Source of the DNA: Phyto melanocephala
Taxonomy: Eukaryota; Arthropoda; Insecta; Diptera; Rhinophoridae
Assembly: GCA_941918925.1 (NCBI GenBank)
Contig: OW799236.1
Span: forward strand, 63,172,485-63,236,484
Length of the DNA stretch: 64,000 nucleotides
Direction of reading: 5' to 3'
The notes below the pieces were generated by a model. That model had not been told where the DNA came from. It made no database searches and saw only the letters and a list, made by a program, of their open reading frames with translations. Positions 31,848 to 42,563 of the stretch are shown here, one piece after another (the first letter of the stretch is position 1; every line of letters starts with the position of its first letter). The position numbers and the translations under genes were made by a program.

Positions 31848-33362
31848 CAAGTAAGAGCACTATATTCGGCTGTGCCGAATCTTTTATACCCACCACCAAT
31901 TTTGTGTACATTTAAAGCACAATAATTATTATTTTGTTAATCGCTTGGAATAATCTCTTTATAATAAAATATACATCTCTTTCTTTGTAGAGGGTGGTTA
32001 AATTTTAAATTTAAAACAGAGGCCGAATTACGGCACTCGAACGTGATCGAAATTTAAAAACTCTTATTAGAATCTATATACTTAAAGCATACTCGATCGT
32101 TTGAGTAAAATTTTGATCGATATCGAATGCCGTAATTCGGCCCCAGGTCTGTATTAAATGTTAGAACATCTATGAATGCCTTCTAAATTCGTTAAATGAG
32201 AAGCATTGCTGTTTATCCCGATAGTGTGGCAAAAAAACAGTCAACTTCGACTCATCATCGTGCCAAACAATTGAGCATCAGCAATGTTATTTAAAATTTG
32301 GACTATCGGATCGAGGTGTGCCGTTGAGGTCGCGGGGCCATTTGGCCGATATTTTGTTCCATACATAATTGAACCATACAAATATTATCATTAAAAAAGA
32401 AATGATAATAATTTCCTAAATAATTTGTGTTTTATTCAAAATCAACATCGGCCCTTAAAATTTAACCACCCTTTATAACTTGGATATGCTGGTAAAATGT
32501 TTTCGTAAATTAAGTGTTTCAGTGAAAATGGGCGTTAAAGTAAGCGTGTCAATAAAATTTCTGCTAATAAATACAACTTAGATATTTCAATATAGTCCGT
32601 AATTCTTCCAAAATATTTATTCATTGAGAAATTATATGAATTTGAAATAAAGCATTATATAGGATGTGGGCGTAAGAGTGGGCGTGTCACCTAAATTTTC
32701 TGGCATAACAATAACATTGACTAGAAGGATTTCCGTAGCAAATTTTATCGTCATACCTCTAATTTTGTCGGTTTTATAAATTTAAATTTCATTAACAGTA
32801 AATAACGTGAAAAGTGAGCGTTATAGTAGGTGTGTCGAAGTTATTTATGCAAATAAATACAACTTAGATATTTCAATAAAGTCCTTTATTATTCGATTTA
32901 TAGAGAAATTATAAGAATTTGAGAGAAAACGTTGTATGGGAGGTTGGCGTGTCACATTTATTTTCCGTCAGAAGAAAGCCTTTGACCAAAAAGCAATTCC
33001 TGCAAAATTTCAGAATCGTAGATCTAAATTTGTCACTCTTATTAGGTTTAAAATTTTTAACATATTGGAAAATACACTGCGCGGTATAAATTTTCGTACA
33101 TTTTGATCTCTAACTCCTTTCCTAATACATGCATTTAGGCAATTTTTCTTTCTTCCTTATACTCCGATTTAGCCAATTTTCTATTCCAAACAAACCTTGT
33201 GTATAAGACATATTCTGGCAAAATTTGAATCCACTAGCTTTTTCGATGGGACCTCTATCGTGCTTTTAACAGACGGACAGACGGACGGATATAGCTAGAT
33301 CGTCATCAAATAAAACCCCGATTAAGAATATACATACCATTTTTTTGGTGGCGGATATAAAA
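31848..33362 (+). mobile_element. DINE-like family B, copy B3
   Basis: CAAGTAAGAGCACTATATTC start, mariner relic (31990-32473, with a larger internal deletion than in B1), GTGGGCGT modules, GACGGACAGACGGACGG tract and a GGTGGCGGATATAA end. It lies inside hAT element 2. Confidence 0.7.
32020..32143. mobile_element. Foldback MITE, 124 bp
   Basis: Termini AGGCCGAATTACGGCA and TGCCGTAATTCGGCCC are inverted repeats extending inward through CGAT-rich sequence. It interrupts the mariner relic. Comparison with the uninterrupted relic at about 43984 (AAAACAGGTCTG) shows a clean insertion with a 3-bp CAG duplication. Confidence 0.8.
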
Positions 33363-34244
33363 ACTCAAATACTTCAAAAAAACACATTACAAAAAAATTT
33401 GTTTAGCTCTTTTACTAAAATTTTGCAAAAAATATTTGACCTTGTGTCACAAAAATTGGTCTGCTGATCACGGTCGGATCGTATCGGGTATAAAATGGGG
33501 TATAGGGGTATAGAGGAGAGTTTTATCTACTAAATGGTGCTAATTTCTTTTTGTTATCTTATGTTTTCTAGAAGTTATGGTGTATTAAAAAAAGGAATTT
33601 AGGAAAATTTAGACCTAAACATAAAAAAAAAATTATTTCTAAACATTATAAACAATTTATTTTTATGTATTAATGGCTAACAAATTTTAAAATTATACAA
33701 AACTTATTTCGTTTGAAAATCTTCTAAAAGTAAAATGTTATAGAACTTTAAAAATCAAAATCTTACTAATAAATTTCCTGTTTTAGGAAAATGCTGAGCA
33801 TGTCTATTTTGAATCACCCTGTGGCCCTTAAAATTTAACCACCCTTTACAAAAAAATAGATAGATAAAAAAAAATTTGTTAAAATATGTATTTTAAATAT
33901 TCAAATACTTATTTTAAATCTACTGATGCACATTTTTTTTTAATATTTTTAAATCTTAAACCTCATAAGACTGTGTGTACAACTATATGTAAAGTTGGGC
34001 ACAAATCATTACTCTAGTTAATTTTTGTCAACAAACTTCGGTCATTTTCGTTTTCACAAACCCCTATAAAATTCCTTTGTAGTTTGTGCAAAAAAATGTT
34101 ACTAGAGTCATCTAGTGTTCTACGTGATGTTTAGCAAAGACATCATCCTCAGTGTTTGCAAAATGTAGTGGCGCCTTCAACAGATGTCGCCATCTGCAAT
34201 GAATAAATGCTAATGAATATGACTTATATATTTTTATAAAAATT
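33363..34244. repeat. Repeat mosaic inside hAT 2
   Basis: 33378-33581 repeats 29070-29264. 33590-33818 repeats 37662-37885 and ends TTTTGAATCACCCTG, a mariner-like terminus. 33820-33860 is the right end of the mariner relic (GGCCCTTAAAATTTAACCACC). The rest to 34244 is unassigned. Confidence 0.55.
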
Positions 34245-34881
34245 TAAAAAAAAAGTGGGCGTGGCACATTTATTTTCCCTTATAACGAAGACTTTGACCA
34301 AAAAACCATGTTTGCAAAATTTCAGAACCGTACATATAGTTTTGTCAGTTTTATTACGTTTTAAACTTCAAATATACACTGAGCGGTATAAATTTTCGTA
34401 CATTTTGACCTATAACTCCTTTTCTAATGCACAGATTTAAGCAATTTTTGGGGAGAAATATTCTTTTGACTCGAGAAATATATATTCGAAGTTTCATGAC
34501 TCTACGTTTATGCGTTTGGACACAATTCCTGTTTTTTTCGATGTTTGAAGGACACGGTTTTTTCGACCTATTCTTGCTTTACGAGCTATAACTCTCTTTC
34601 TAATATTCCGATTTAGCCCATTTTCAATACCAAACAAACCTTGTCTATTAGAAAGATTCTGGCAAAATTTGAGCCCTTTAGCTTTTTCGGTGCGACCTCT
34701 ATCGTGCTTTCAACAGACGGACAGACGGACAGACGGACGGACATAGCTAGATCGTCATCAAATCAAACCCCGATTCAGAATATATATACTTTGTGGGGTC
34801 TAAAATGGATATTTCGATGTGTTACAAACGGAATGACAAAATGAATATACCCCCACCATTTTTTTGGTGGCGGGTATAAAA
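34245..34881 (+). mobile_element. DINE-like family B, 3' part (copy B4)
   Basis: Begins in a GTGGGCGTGGCACATTTATTT module and carries the three-fold CAGACGGA tract (34711-34742) and the terminal TATACCCCCACC/GGTGGCGGGTATA hairpin. The 5' half is missing. Confidence 0.7.
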
Positions 34882-35840
34882 ATATAAGAAAAATTTATTT
34901 TAAAAGAAAAATAATAAAATTTAAGACCGTTTGTAATATACTCAATACATCTTTAGCTAGTTATAAAGTACAAGAATTGTTATAATGGTGTTAAAAGGAC
35001 CAATTGTAATCAGCATCTAGCTCGCTATTATTGTCATTGTCATCTTAACTTTCTTTAGATCCTATCAATTTAAGAAAATTATGTGGTACTTCATATTGAT
35101 AACAGCATTTATCAATACTTTTTAAGTCGTATCTTAAAAAAGGAATATAGAAAAAAATAAAATATTGGTCTTTCGAAATAAACCAAACTTACTACAATCT
35201 TTATAAGTCAATATTGAACATGCCATACACGAAATACGACTTGAGTAAGTGGAAAAAATGCTCGAAAATTGATCGAAAATTCGCTCCTGCAGAAGAAGTC
35301 GTGGAGGTCATTTGAATGAGGTTTTATTAAGAACTTAATTGTATCGATTGTACTTAACATTAAATAAAAAACTTTTGAATTTCCGTAACAATAAGTGTGT
35401 TTTTTTTAAAGAAATCATATCACTCTTATTGAAAACCCTTTTACATAGCTAATGTATCCTCCTGCTATTGTAGCTTAAAATTCACTGGATTAAAAGGCAA
35501 GGGCTTGGTCTTGATAATATGTATATCCGATACCATTTGTGTGTTTCAGAGTGAACAGTTAAATCATATAATTTTGCATAATTTCACATTTACAATATTT
35601 AAAAAAACTTTTTACCTTCTGTAATCTATTCTTTTAATTTTGGGTGGGATAACCATTCCTTCATAAACTTCTGGGATAATTTTGTTTATTTTTCTTAAAT
35701 TTCTTTTTTATTTATTTATTAAATACACATGCTTGTTTTTTTCCACTTATTGATTGTTTGTTTATGTAATATTTTAAAGAGGTTTCCATCAATGTAACAA
35801 CAACACTTAAAAGCTTAAAAAAAATGTATAAAAAAGGCTA
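34882..35840. other. Unassigned DNA in hAT element 2
   Basis: No gene is established. A short frame starting MPYTKYDLSKWKKC (about 35223-35315) has exon-like composition but only 30 codons and no recognised domain. Confidence 0.35.
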
Positions 35841-36691
35841 AAAAATATCTAGAAATGGCTAAAAAAAATGGCTTATAGCTAAAAGCAGGTTTTCCTAGCT
35901 AAGCGTGTTCAAAAATAGCTAAATCTAGCCATAAAATAGCTAAATTGGCAACACTGGCCCTAAGTCTACTTAAAAATTGATAATTTGTGAATTACAATTG
36001 ATATTTTTTAAGTTATAAATAGTATTCCAAAAGTATTAATGGAATATTATTGTAATTTGAAGAAACGAATCAATTGAATTTACATATTATAGATAATTTC
36101 AAAATTCAACTCGTAGTTTTTGAAATTCAATTACCAGTTTCGAAATTATATTTACTATTTTTGAAATTTAATTAATAACTTTTGAAATACATTAGATCAT
36201 TTTCAAAATTAAGTTTGAAAATATAGTGCATAGTTCTGAAATACAGTCAAAATTATTGAAGCATTGGTAATTCGTTTATTCAAACTAATATTAATATCGA
36301 AAAATGACGCTTAATTTGTGTTTTTGACCACGTTAGTAACTTAAGATACTATTTGTAGTTCGACTCGATCTATATATGTATTGCATTTTGAAACAAATGC
36401 AATATTTTTTGTTACGTTCTCATAGTTTTGTATATGCGTTTTATGTTATTTTTTTTACTTATTTTTAAAACATATGTGATGTATTGAATTAAAAGTTAAG
36501 TCACCGTTATGTTCTCATAGTTTTTACATGTTTTTATGTTTCTTATTAACTTTTTTTAAATAAAAATGTAATGTATTGAAGTAAAAGTTATGTTATCAAT
36601 AAATAAAAATATGTACTGTTTTTTTTTTGAAAAGTACTGTTTTTTCCCCCTCAATGTACTTTTTTTTCACTTTTCAAATATGGCAACCCTA

Positions 36692-37655
36692 GCGTTATAG
36701 TAGGCGTGTCAAAGTTGTTTTTGCTAATGAGTACAACTTAGATGTTTCAATATAGTCCTTTATTATTCCAAAATCTTTATTAATAGAGAAATTATATGAA
36801 TTTTGGGTAAAACGTTATATGGGAGGTGGGCGTAAAAGTGGACGTGGCACCTTAATTTTCTGGCTTTTAAATTTCATTAATGGTAGATAATGTGAAAAGT
36901 GGGCGTTATAGTAGGCGTGTCAAAGTTGTTTTTGCTAATGAGTACAACCTAGATGTTTCAATATAATCCTTTATTATTCCAAAATCTATATTAATAGAGA
37001 AATTATATGAATTTTGGGTAAAACGTTATATGGGAGGTGGGCGTAAAAGTGGGCGTGGCACATTGATTTTCCGTTAGACAAAAGCCTCTCACCAAAAAGC
37101 AAAGTGTGCAAAATTTCAGAGTCGTACATCCAATTTTGTTGCTTTTATGACGTTTTTGTTTTTAAATATACCGAAAAAGACACTGTGCGGTATAAATTTT
37201 CGTACATTTTGATCGATAATTCATTTCTTAATGCATAGATTTAGGTAATTTTCAAAGAAAAATATTGTTTTTAGTCAGGAAATATATATTCGAAGTTTCA
37301 TGACTCTACGTTAATGCGTTTGGACACAATTCCATTTTATTGGATGTTCGAAGGACACGGTTTTTTTACCTACTCTTGCTTTACGAGCTATAACTCTCTA
37401 CCTAATATTCCGGTTTTGACCAAACAAACCTTGTCTATAAGAAAGATTCTGGCAAAATTTGAGTCCCCTAGCTTTTTTTGTGCGACCTCTATCGTGCTTT
37501 CAACAGACGGACGGAAATAGCTAGATCGTCATAAAATCAAACCCCGATTCAGAATATATGTACTTTATGGGGTCTAAAATGGATATTTCGATGTGTTACA
37601 AACGGATGACGAATTGAATATACCCCCACCATTTTTTTGGTGGCGGGTATAAAAA
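36692..37655 (+). mobile_element. DINE-like family B, right part of copy B2
   Basis: Resumes with GCGTTATAGTAGGCGTGTC directly after hAT element 1. Two further GTGGGCGT modules follow, then the TCTATCGTGCTTTCAACAGACGG block and a perfect GGTGG hairpin ending GGGTATAAAAA. Confidence 0.7.
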
Positions 37656-38239
37656 TGGGAATTTAGGAAAATTTGACCTAAAAAAAGGTACAAAAATTAG
37701 TTTTAAACATAAAAAATTTATTTTCATGTACTAATAGCTAACAAATTTTAAAATTATACAAAACTTATTTTGTTTGAAAATTTTTTAAAAGCAAAAGGTT
37801 ATAAAAGTTTAAAAATCAAAATCTAACTAATAAATTTCCCGTTTTAGCAAAATGCTGAGAATGTCCATTTTGAATCACCCTGTTCTCTGTAATATATGTG
37901 AAATAGAGTTTTAATTTTTTCGCTCACGAGGTGCACTAGTGTCTACATTCGAATGAACTTTAACGTTTTTCAATCGATGACCACAAAAAAATGAGTTTTG
38001 GCCGCCTTCTCGTAGAATGGTCCACTGTGCGGCTGCCATTTGGCTAATATTTTATTTCATACATATTTGAACCATACAAATATTATCATTATAAAAAGAT
38101 ATGATAATAATTTCCTAAATAGTTTGTATTTTATTGAAAATCACCATCGGCCCTTAAAATTTAACCACCCTTTTCAAAAGAATAGATAGATAAAAATATA
38201 ATTTGGTTAAAAAATGTACTTTAAATATTCAAATACATA
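37656..38239. repeat. Mariner-like end fragments between DINE-like copies
   Basis: 37662-37885 repeats 33590-33818 and ends TTTTGAATCACCCTG. 38030-38172 is the right part of the mariner relic ending TTAACCACCCTT. No coding sequence. Confidence 0.55.
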
Positions 38240-38523
38240 TTTTAAATCTCTTCCTAATATTCCGATTCCGATATTCAATACCAAACAAACCTTGTCTATA
38301 AGAAAGATTCTGGCAAAATTTGAGCCCTCTAGCTTTTTCGGTCCGACCTCTATCGTGCTTTCAACAGACGGACAGACGGACGGGCATAGCTAGATTGTCA
38401 TAAAATGAAACCCTGATTCAGAATATATATACTTTACGGGGTCTAAAATGGATATTTCGATGTGTTACAAACGGAATAACAAAATGAATATACCCCCACC
38501 ATTTTTTGATGGCAGGTATAAAA
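38240..38523 (+). mobile_element. DINE-like family B, 3' end (copy B5)
   Basis: Carries ACCTCTATCGTGCTTTCAAC, GACGGACAGACGGACGGGC and the closing TATACCCCCACC...GGCAGGTATA hairpin. It ends about 180 bp upstream of the TATA box of the protease-homologue gene. Confidence 0.7.
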
Positions 38524-38700
38524 GTGTATTTAATTAAAAAAACAATCTTCGTTTTACATTTCTGATCTATAAGTGTATATGTTTGTATGTACGTATATTT
38601 CTAGGTATGTATGGAGGTATTTGTGTATGTGACTTTGTATATGTTTTTATAAGACGAGTTTTATACACAATTTTGAACCACATCTCAACAAAAGCAAAAA

Positions 38701-38707
38701 TATAAAA
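38701..38707 (+). promoter_or_regulatory. Putative TATA box of the protease-homologue gene
   Basis: TATAAAA, 154 bp upstream of the ATG. A start site about 30 bp downstream would give a 5' UTR near 130 bp. Other AT-rich matches nearby (38716, 38731) make this a suggestion only. Confidence 0.35.
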
Positions 38708-38860
38708 CATCAGTTATAAAAAAGTATTATATATAAATAACTAAGCAAATATTTTAACAAATGTTTTCTTTGCTGTTAAAAATTAATTAACAATTTATTA
38801 AAAAATTGCAAACTATTTGCAGTAACGCAATAGTATCTCACATAGAGTCAACTAATAAAG

Positions 38861-39619
38861 ATGTTGAAACGAATAATAATTTGCAGTTTAGTTCTTTTAA
38901 AAGTTTCTTTTGTAATTTCTCAAATCCAGTCACGCATTGTATACGGCACAGCCACTAACATTACCGAGGTACCATACTTAGTGCAACTACGGTATAATGG
39001 CAACGTATTCTGTGCCGGCACTTTAATATCATCATTGCATGTTGTTACTGCAGCCCATTGTGTTATGTACAAGCCATTAAAAAGAATAATCGTAGTAGCT
39101 GGAGTTACTAATCGCTATGACGAGGGTGTTAATTCTACGATTTTAAAAGTCGTGTACCCTAAAGGATTAATTTATACAAAAAGAAAGGAAATGGCCGTAA
39201 TAAGGCTAAAATCAGCAGTTGGTGGTCCAGGTATAGTACCATCTCGTTTGTGTACTAAAAATTGGGATTCGAACGCCGTTGTAAAGATTTACGGTTGGGG
39301 CATTGATGAAAAAATGGATAATGATTCTCCCCTGTCGTTGACAACGGCGACAGTGAATGCAATGAGCAATTCAGAATGTACGAAACGATATAAGATACGT
39401 ACGTCATCAAAAATGTTTTGCATTTTCAAACCATATCGTAGAGATTTCTGCTATGGTGATGGGGGAGGTCCTGCTATTATAAATGGTGAATTTTGTGGTG
39501 TGATATCATCGGTTGTTGGTTGTGGTCGTATTAGATATCCAAGTATCGTTACAAATGTGTTGACAATGCGTCCATTTTTAGCAAGAGCGATAATTAGATT
39601 AAGTAAGTTTAGAACTTAG
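38861..39619 (+). CDS. Secreted S1-family serine protease homologue, catalytically dead
   Basis: A single-exon 252-residue frame with a full chymotrypsin fold. Residues 1-20 form a signal peptide with a hydrophobic core, then SR|IVYG (cleavage after R25, with IVYG in place of the usual IVGG). TAAHC gives His66 of the triad. The Asp of the DIAL block is Glu110 (KEMAVIRL), and the GDSGGP serine is Gly201 (GDGGGP). Asp195, equivalent to the trypsin-specificity Asp189, remains. Conserved Cys pairs 51/67, 173/187 and 197/221 are present. Without the serine it cannot cleave peptides. Such homologues in insects act as cofactors in clotting or prophenoloxidase cascades or occur in seminal fluid; which applies here is unknown. 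The start is the first ATG, in good context (AAAGATG). It is the only undamaged host-type gene seen. Confidence 0.92.
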   Translation: MLKRIIICSLVLLKVSFVISQIQSRIVYGTATNITEVPYLVQLRYNGNVFCAGTLISSLHVVTAAHCVMYKPLKRIIVVAGVTNRYDEGVNSTILKVVYPKGLIYTKRKEMAVIRLKSAVGGPGIVPSRLCTKNWDSNAVVKIYGWGIDEKMDNDSPLSLTTATVNAMSNSECTKRYKIRTSSKMFCIFKPYRRDFCYGDGGGPAIINGEFCGVISSVVGCGRIRYPSIVTNVLTMRPFLARAIIRLSKFRT

Positions 39620-39656
39620 AAATATATTAAGCTGACTTGTAGTAGAAAATAATGTT

Positions 39657-39662
39657 AATAAA
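39657..39662 (+). terminator. Poly(A) signal AATAAA of the protease-homologue gene
   Basis: AATAAA, 37 bp after the stop codon, the expected distance for a short 3' UTR. Confidence 0.6.
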
Positions 39663-40094
39663 TTAAATTTAAGAAACATTGATTGCACATTGTTTTTAAA
39701 TTCATTAGTACAATACAATTGAAAATGTGGGTACGAATTTTACAATACAAATACTGTATGGACAACCTGATTTTATTGCGGCTTCATGCCATTAACATTT
39801 GTAGCCATATTTGATACAATTTTGTAAAATGTGGTACTGATTTAACTTTATTCCTACACAGAAGTAAAAATTAAAGTTTATAGGCGACAAAATGTATGTA
39901 TGTATGTACATATAAGTATGTATATTGATTAAATCAAGTATTTAAAAATGTGCGCCCTTTAATCTTAAAATATTGGTACCGAATGACCAGTAAAGTTAAC
40001 TGTGTATGACAGTTAATAATGTATAACTTAAAAAGCTCAGATGGCATCCGAAACATAGTGACAGATATATTGTAATTTTAACTTCAAAAATATC
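39663..40094. other. Non-coding interval downstream of the protease homologue
   Basis: No gene or element recognised. A short (TGTA)n tract lies at about 39895-39920. Confidence 0.4.
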
Positions 40095-40218
40095 AACAAG
40101 TAAGAACACTATATTCGGCTGTGCCGAATTTTATATGCCTACCACCAATTTTGTATACATTTATATTTTGTTTTTAAACAGTAATCGATATGAAATAATC
40201 TCTTTGTAGTTGTGTAAC
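40095..40218 (+). mobile_element. DINE-like family B, 5' fragment
   Basis: CAACAAGTAAGAACACTATATTCGGCTGTGCCGAA and CACCAATTTTG match the first 120 bp of the other copies; the match then stops. Confidence 0.7.
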
Positions 40219-40296
40219 TACGGTTTGCTATTTATTTTCTGAGAATCGTTCTAACAATGAGACCTTTAGTATTTCTACAATAATTAAAAAAAAGAT

Positions 40297-40950
40297 TTAC
40301 GAGAAATAACTCAATAAAAATGCTTTAAAACTATAAGTATTGCTATTTAACTGTTGGTTTAGTGGAAGAATGTTCCAAAGGCGAGTGGCATGTATGTAAA
40401 ACTGCCATTCTGATACAAGTTCTTGATGCCGTGGAATAATTATATTTCTTCTCCGATTTGATTGAAAAAATCGCAATCTATCAAATAAATATTTAGGTGT
40501 TTGATTGTTTATTATTTTATGTAAAAAAAGAGTATGTATTTTTAGAAGATTGTCAAAAGAAACACCGTAAAGATTTTTCGAAACAGATGACATACGATCA
40601 AACCTTTTCAACCCGTATACGTATCTAGCAATATTATTGAATAAAATATTTAATTTTCTTTTGCTAACTCAGTCACAGTTTCCAAAAATTTGGCACCCGT
40701 AAGTTAAGCTGGGAATCAGGCAAGTTTTGGCAAGTAAAACTCTTATCTTGAAAGGTGTGAAATATTGTGCTCGAAGTTAATATACGTTTGGCCAACTAAT
40801 GAATTTACATGATTGTCCCATGTCAAATTGTTATTAATTATTATTCCAAGATTTTTCCCTGCTTTCACAATTTAAATTTTGTCTCCATTTATCACTATAT
40901 CCATTAAAAAATTTATATTGCTATTCTCCACAAGTGCAACTACAACGGAA
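40297..40950 (-). pseudogene. LINE RT thumb and C-terminal part
   Basis: NINFLMDIVINGDKI and LGIIINNNLTWDNHVNSL (about 40930-40790) are the thumb blocks. The last frame (40611-40297) has FDNLLKIHTLFLHKIINN, a CR1/Jockey-type C-terminal segment, and ends FKAFLLSYFS with a stop. Confidence 0.75.
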
Positions 40951-41245
40951 ACTTAATTGCGTACTGGAATTATTAATATAATTAATAATTGCCTATGTAA
41001 AAGTTTCTCTAAAGTTTTCGAAAGAAAACACAATATGGCAATTGGACGTTATTCACCATTCGACTTAGGCCATTAAATTCTATCAAATAAGTGAGTAACA
41101 GACGGGAGAATCAAAGGCAAAAGTAAACTTAAAAATTTTGGATGCATATTATCATAACTGCATTTGATTCGATCAAAGAAAAAGTTGAAAAAACATCGTT
41201 CTGTGTAACACAAGAAAAATTAAATAAATGGCATTCGATGACTAA

Positions 41246-41900
41246 TTATGCGTATCTGAAGGAAAAAAAATGGTATTGGACTTTAGATAAATTTGTAAAG
41301 GTTTTATTTAATTCATTTGCAGATATAAAACAAATATTATTAATATCCTGACTACCAATACCGATTTCACGGATAGTTTTCCACTTCTGTTTAGATTCTA
41401 TTGCAGAACTAAATCGTTTGGAATAATATTCAATTTTAGCATACTTAATTTGTCTATTGACATTTTTTCTTTTTATACTATACAGCAATTTTAGTTCGGA
41501 CGTTTTGAATCTCTCATCTGGCATATGCCAAGTCCCTCAATTGAATAAATTCTTTCACAATACTTGAAAACCAAGGTTTCTGCTTGTACATAATTTTTTT
41601 TTTTGTATTTCAACGGTACAGACACATCAAAAAGATATTGGATATTGTGTTCTAAAAAATAAGATTGATTGGCAGCATAGGTCATGTTATATATATCGCT
41701 CCAAGAAATTTGAGAACAAATTTCGTATAAAAGATTTTGGTCCAGGTTCTTGAAATCACTATAGCTAAAATCCTTCTCAGCCGATTGAGCCTTAAACTTG
41801 TAAGTTAAAAATATTAAATCATGTTTTGAAAAACATGGAGCAGATATTTGATTTTACAATAGAATACGAGATATATAAGACACAAGAAAGAGGTCAATAA
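41246..41900 (-). pseudogene. LINE ORF2 linker region
   Basis: Two overlapping frames (41685-41491 and 41524-41246) contain WKPWFSSIVK-like decay and LLYSIKRKNVNRQIKYAKIE followed by WKTIREIGIG, typical of the endonuclease-to-RT linker in Jockey/CR1 LINEs. It ends at ANELNKTFTNL, shortly before the RT should begin. Confidence 0.6.
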
Positions 41901-41945
41901 GTGTGCTTATTGTTGTAGTGTGGTGAGTCGGACTTGTTGTGTTAA

Positions 41946-42530
41946 CTAGAAAAAGATCGAGTGATAACATGTTATCAGAAGACTTTTTTCCAGTAGAATG
42001 TTTGAATTAAAGTCACCAGAAATCACAATGTCATCATATTTTATTGTCAGAGTGCTAAGAACTGAATACAGATCAGTTAAGGATATTCTATTATTTGGTC
42101 CATAAATACAATCAAGCAAAATCTTTTTACCAAATGACGATATTTCAATGAAAATAAATTCAAAATTTTTAGTTTGACTATTATTAGAAAATGACCTGCA
42201 ACAAACTTTGCAAGATATGCTGTTTCTCACAAATATGGCAACACCACCAGCAAGACTTGATCTGTCAACTCTAAAAACTTTGTATCCTTTAGGACATATG
42301 AGACATATGAGGGTTGAAGTTGACAGCCACGTTTCCGAGACACAAATAATATCAACGTTTGATTCCTCGAAGACTAGTTTAAATTCATCAATTTTATTAT
42401 TTGGACTTTGATCATTTATACGTGAAATAGTAAAACCTTCTTTATACTTGGATAAAATCCTTACCATACTCATAGTCAAATCTTTGGAGCTTTCACCATT
42501 ATACCTCTTAAAAATTATAAAACGGCATGT
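41946..42530 (-). pseudogene. LINE APE endonuclease domain
   Basis: ISRINDQSPNNKIDEFK resembles the opening N-x-Q-S-L block, NVDIICVSETWLS carries the catalytic Glu, and AGGVAIFVRN, ILLDCIYGPNN and VISGDFNSN give the later blocks with the Asp-Asn pair. The C-terminal SDH block lies beyond a stop near 41946 and a frameshift. The enzyme nicks target DNA to prime reverse transcription. The motifs are well kept though the copy is dead. Confidence 0.8.
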
Positions 42531-42563
42531 TTAAATGCGCAATGCTAATAGCAACATAAATTG

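Larger units (their letters stand above)
31722..35956. mobile_element. hAT-type element 2, nested in hAT 1
   Basis: Starts CAGTGATGCCAGAAC and ends TTGGCAACACTG; the perfect 8-bp duplication GCCCTAAG lies at 31714-31721 and 35957-35964. Subterminal arrays of TGGCTAAAA-type motifs occur at both ends (31745-31815 and 35840-35945). The interior holds DINE-like copies B3 and B4, a foldback MITE and unassigned DNA. No transposase frame was recognised. Confidence 0.9.
30943..36691. mobile_element. hAT-type element 1 (non-autonomous), containing nested insertions
   Basis: TIRs are TAGGGTTGCCAT at 30943 and ATGGCAACCCTA ending 36691. The 8-bp target duplication GCGTTATA (30935-30942 and 36692-36699) is perfect and lies within the DINE-like repeat, whose sequence resumes cleanly. 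Both subterminal regions carry repeated GTACTGTTTTT motifs, plausible transposase-binding sites. No transposase frame is seen. Without the second hAT inside, the element would be about 1.5 kb. Confidence 0.9.
40270..42530 (-). mobile_element. LINE (Jockey/CR1-like), 5' truncated, RT core missing
   Basis: Endonuclease at 42530-41946, a linker at 41900-41250, then a jump to the RT thumb and C-terminal part at 40950-40297. The RT palm, including its YADD box, is absent, and about 300 bp of unrelated DNA (40960-41245) sits in its place. 3' end near 40270. Confidence 0.75.

Noticed and set aside
35223..35315. Short frame MPYTKYDLSKWKKC... inside hAT 2 as a captured host exon
   Set aside because: Only about 30 codons with no recognised domain or convincing splice sites.
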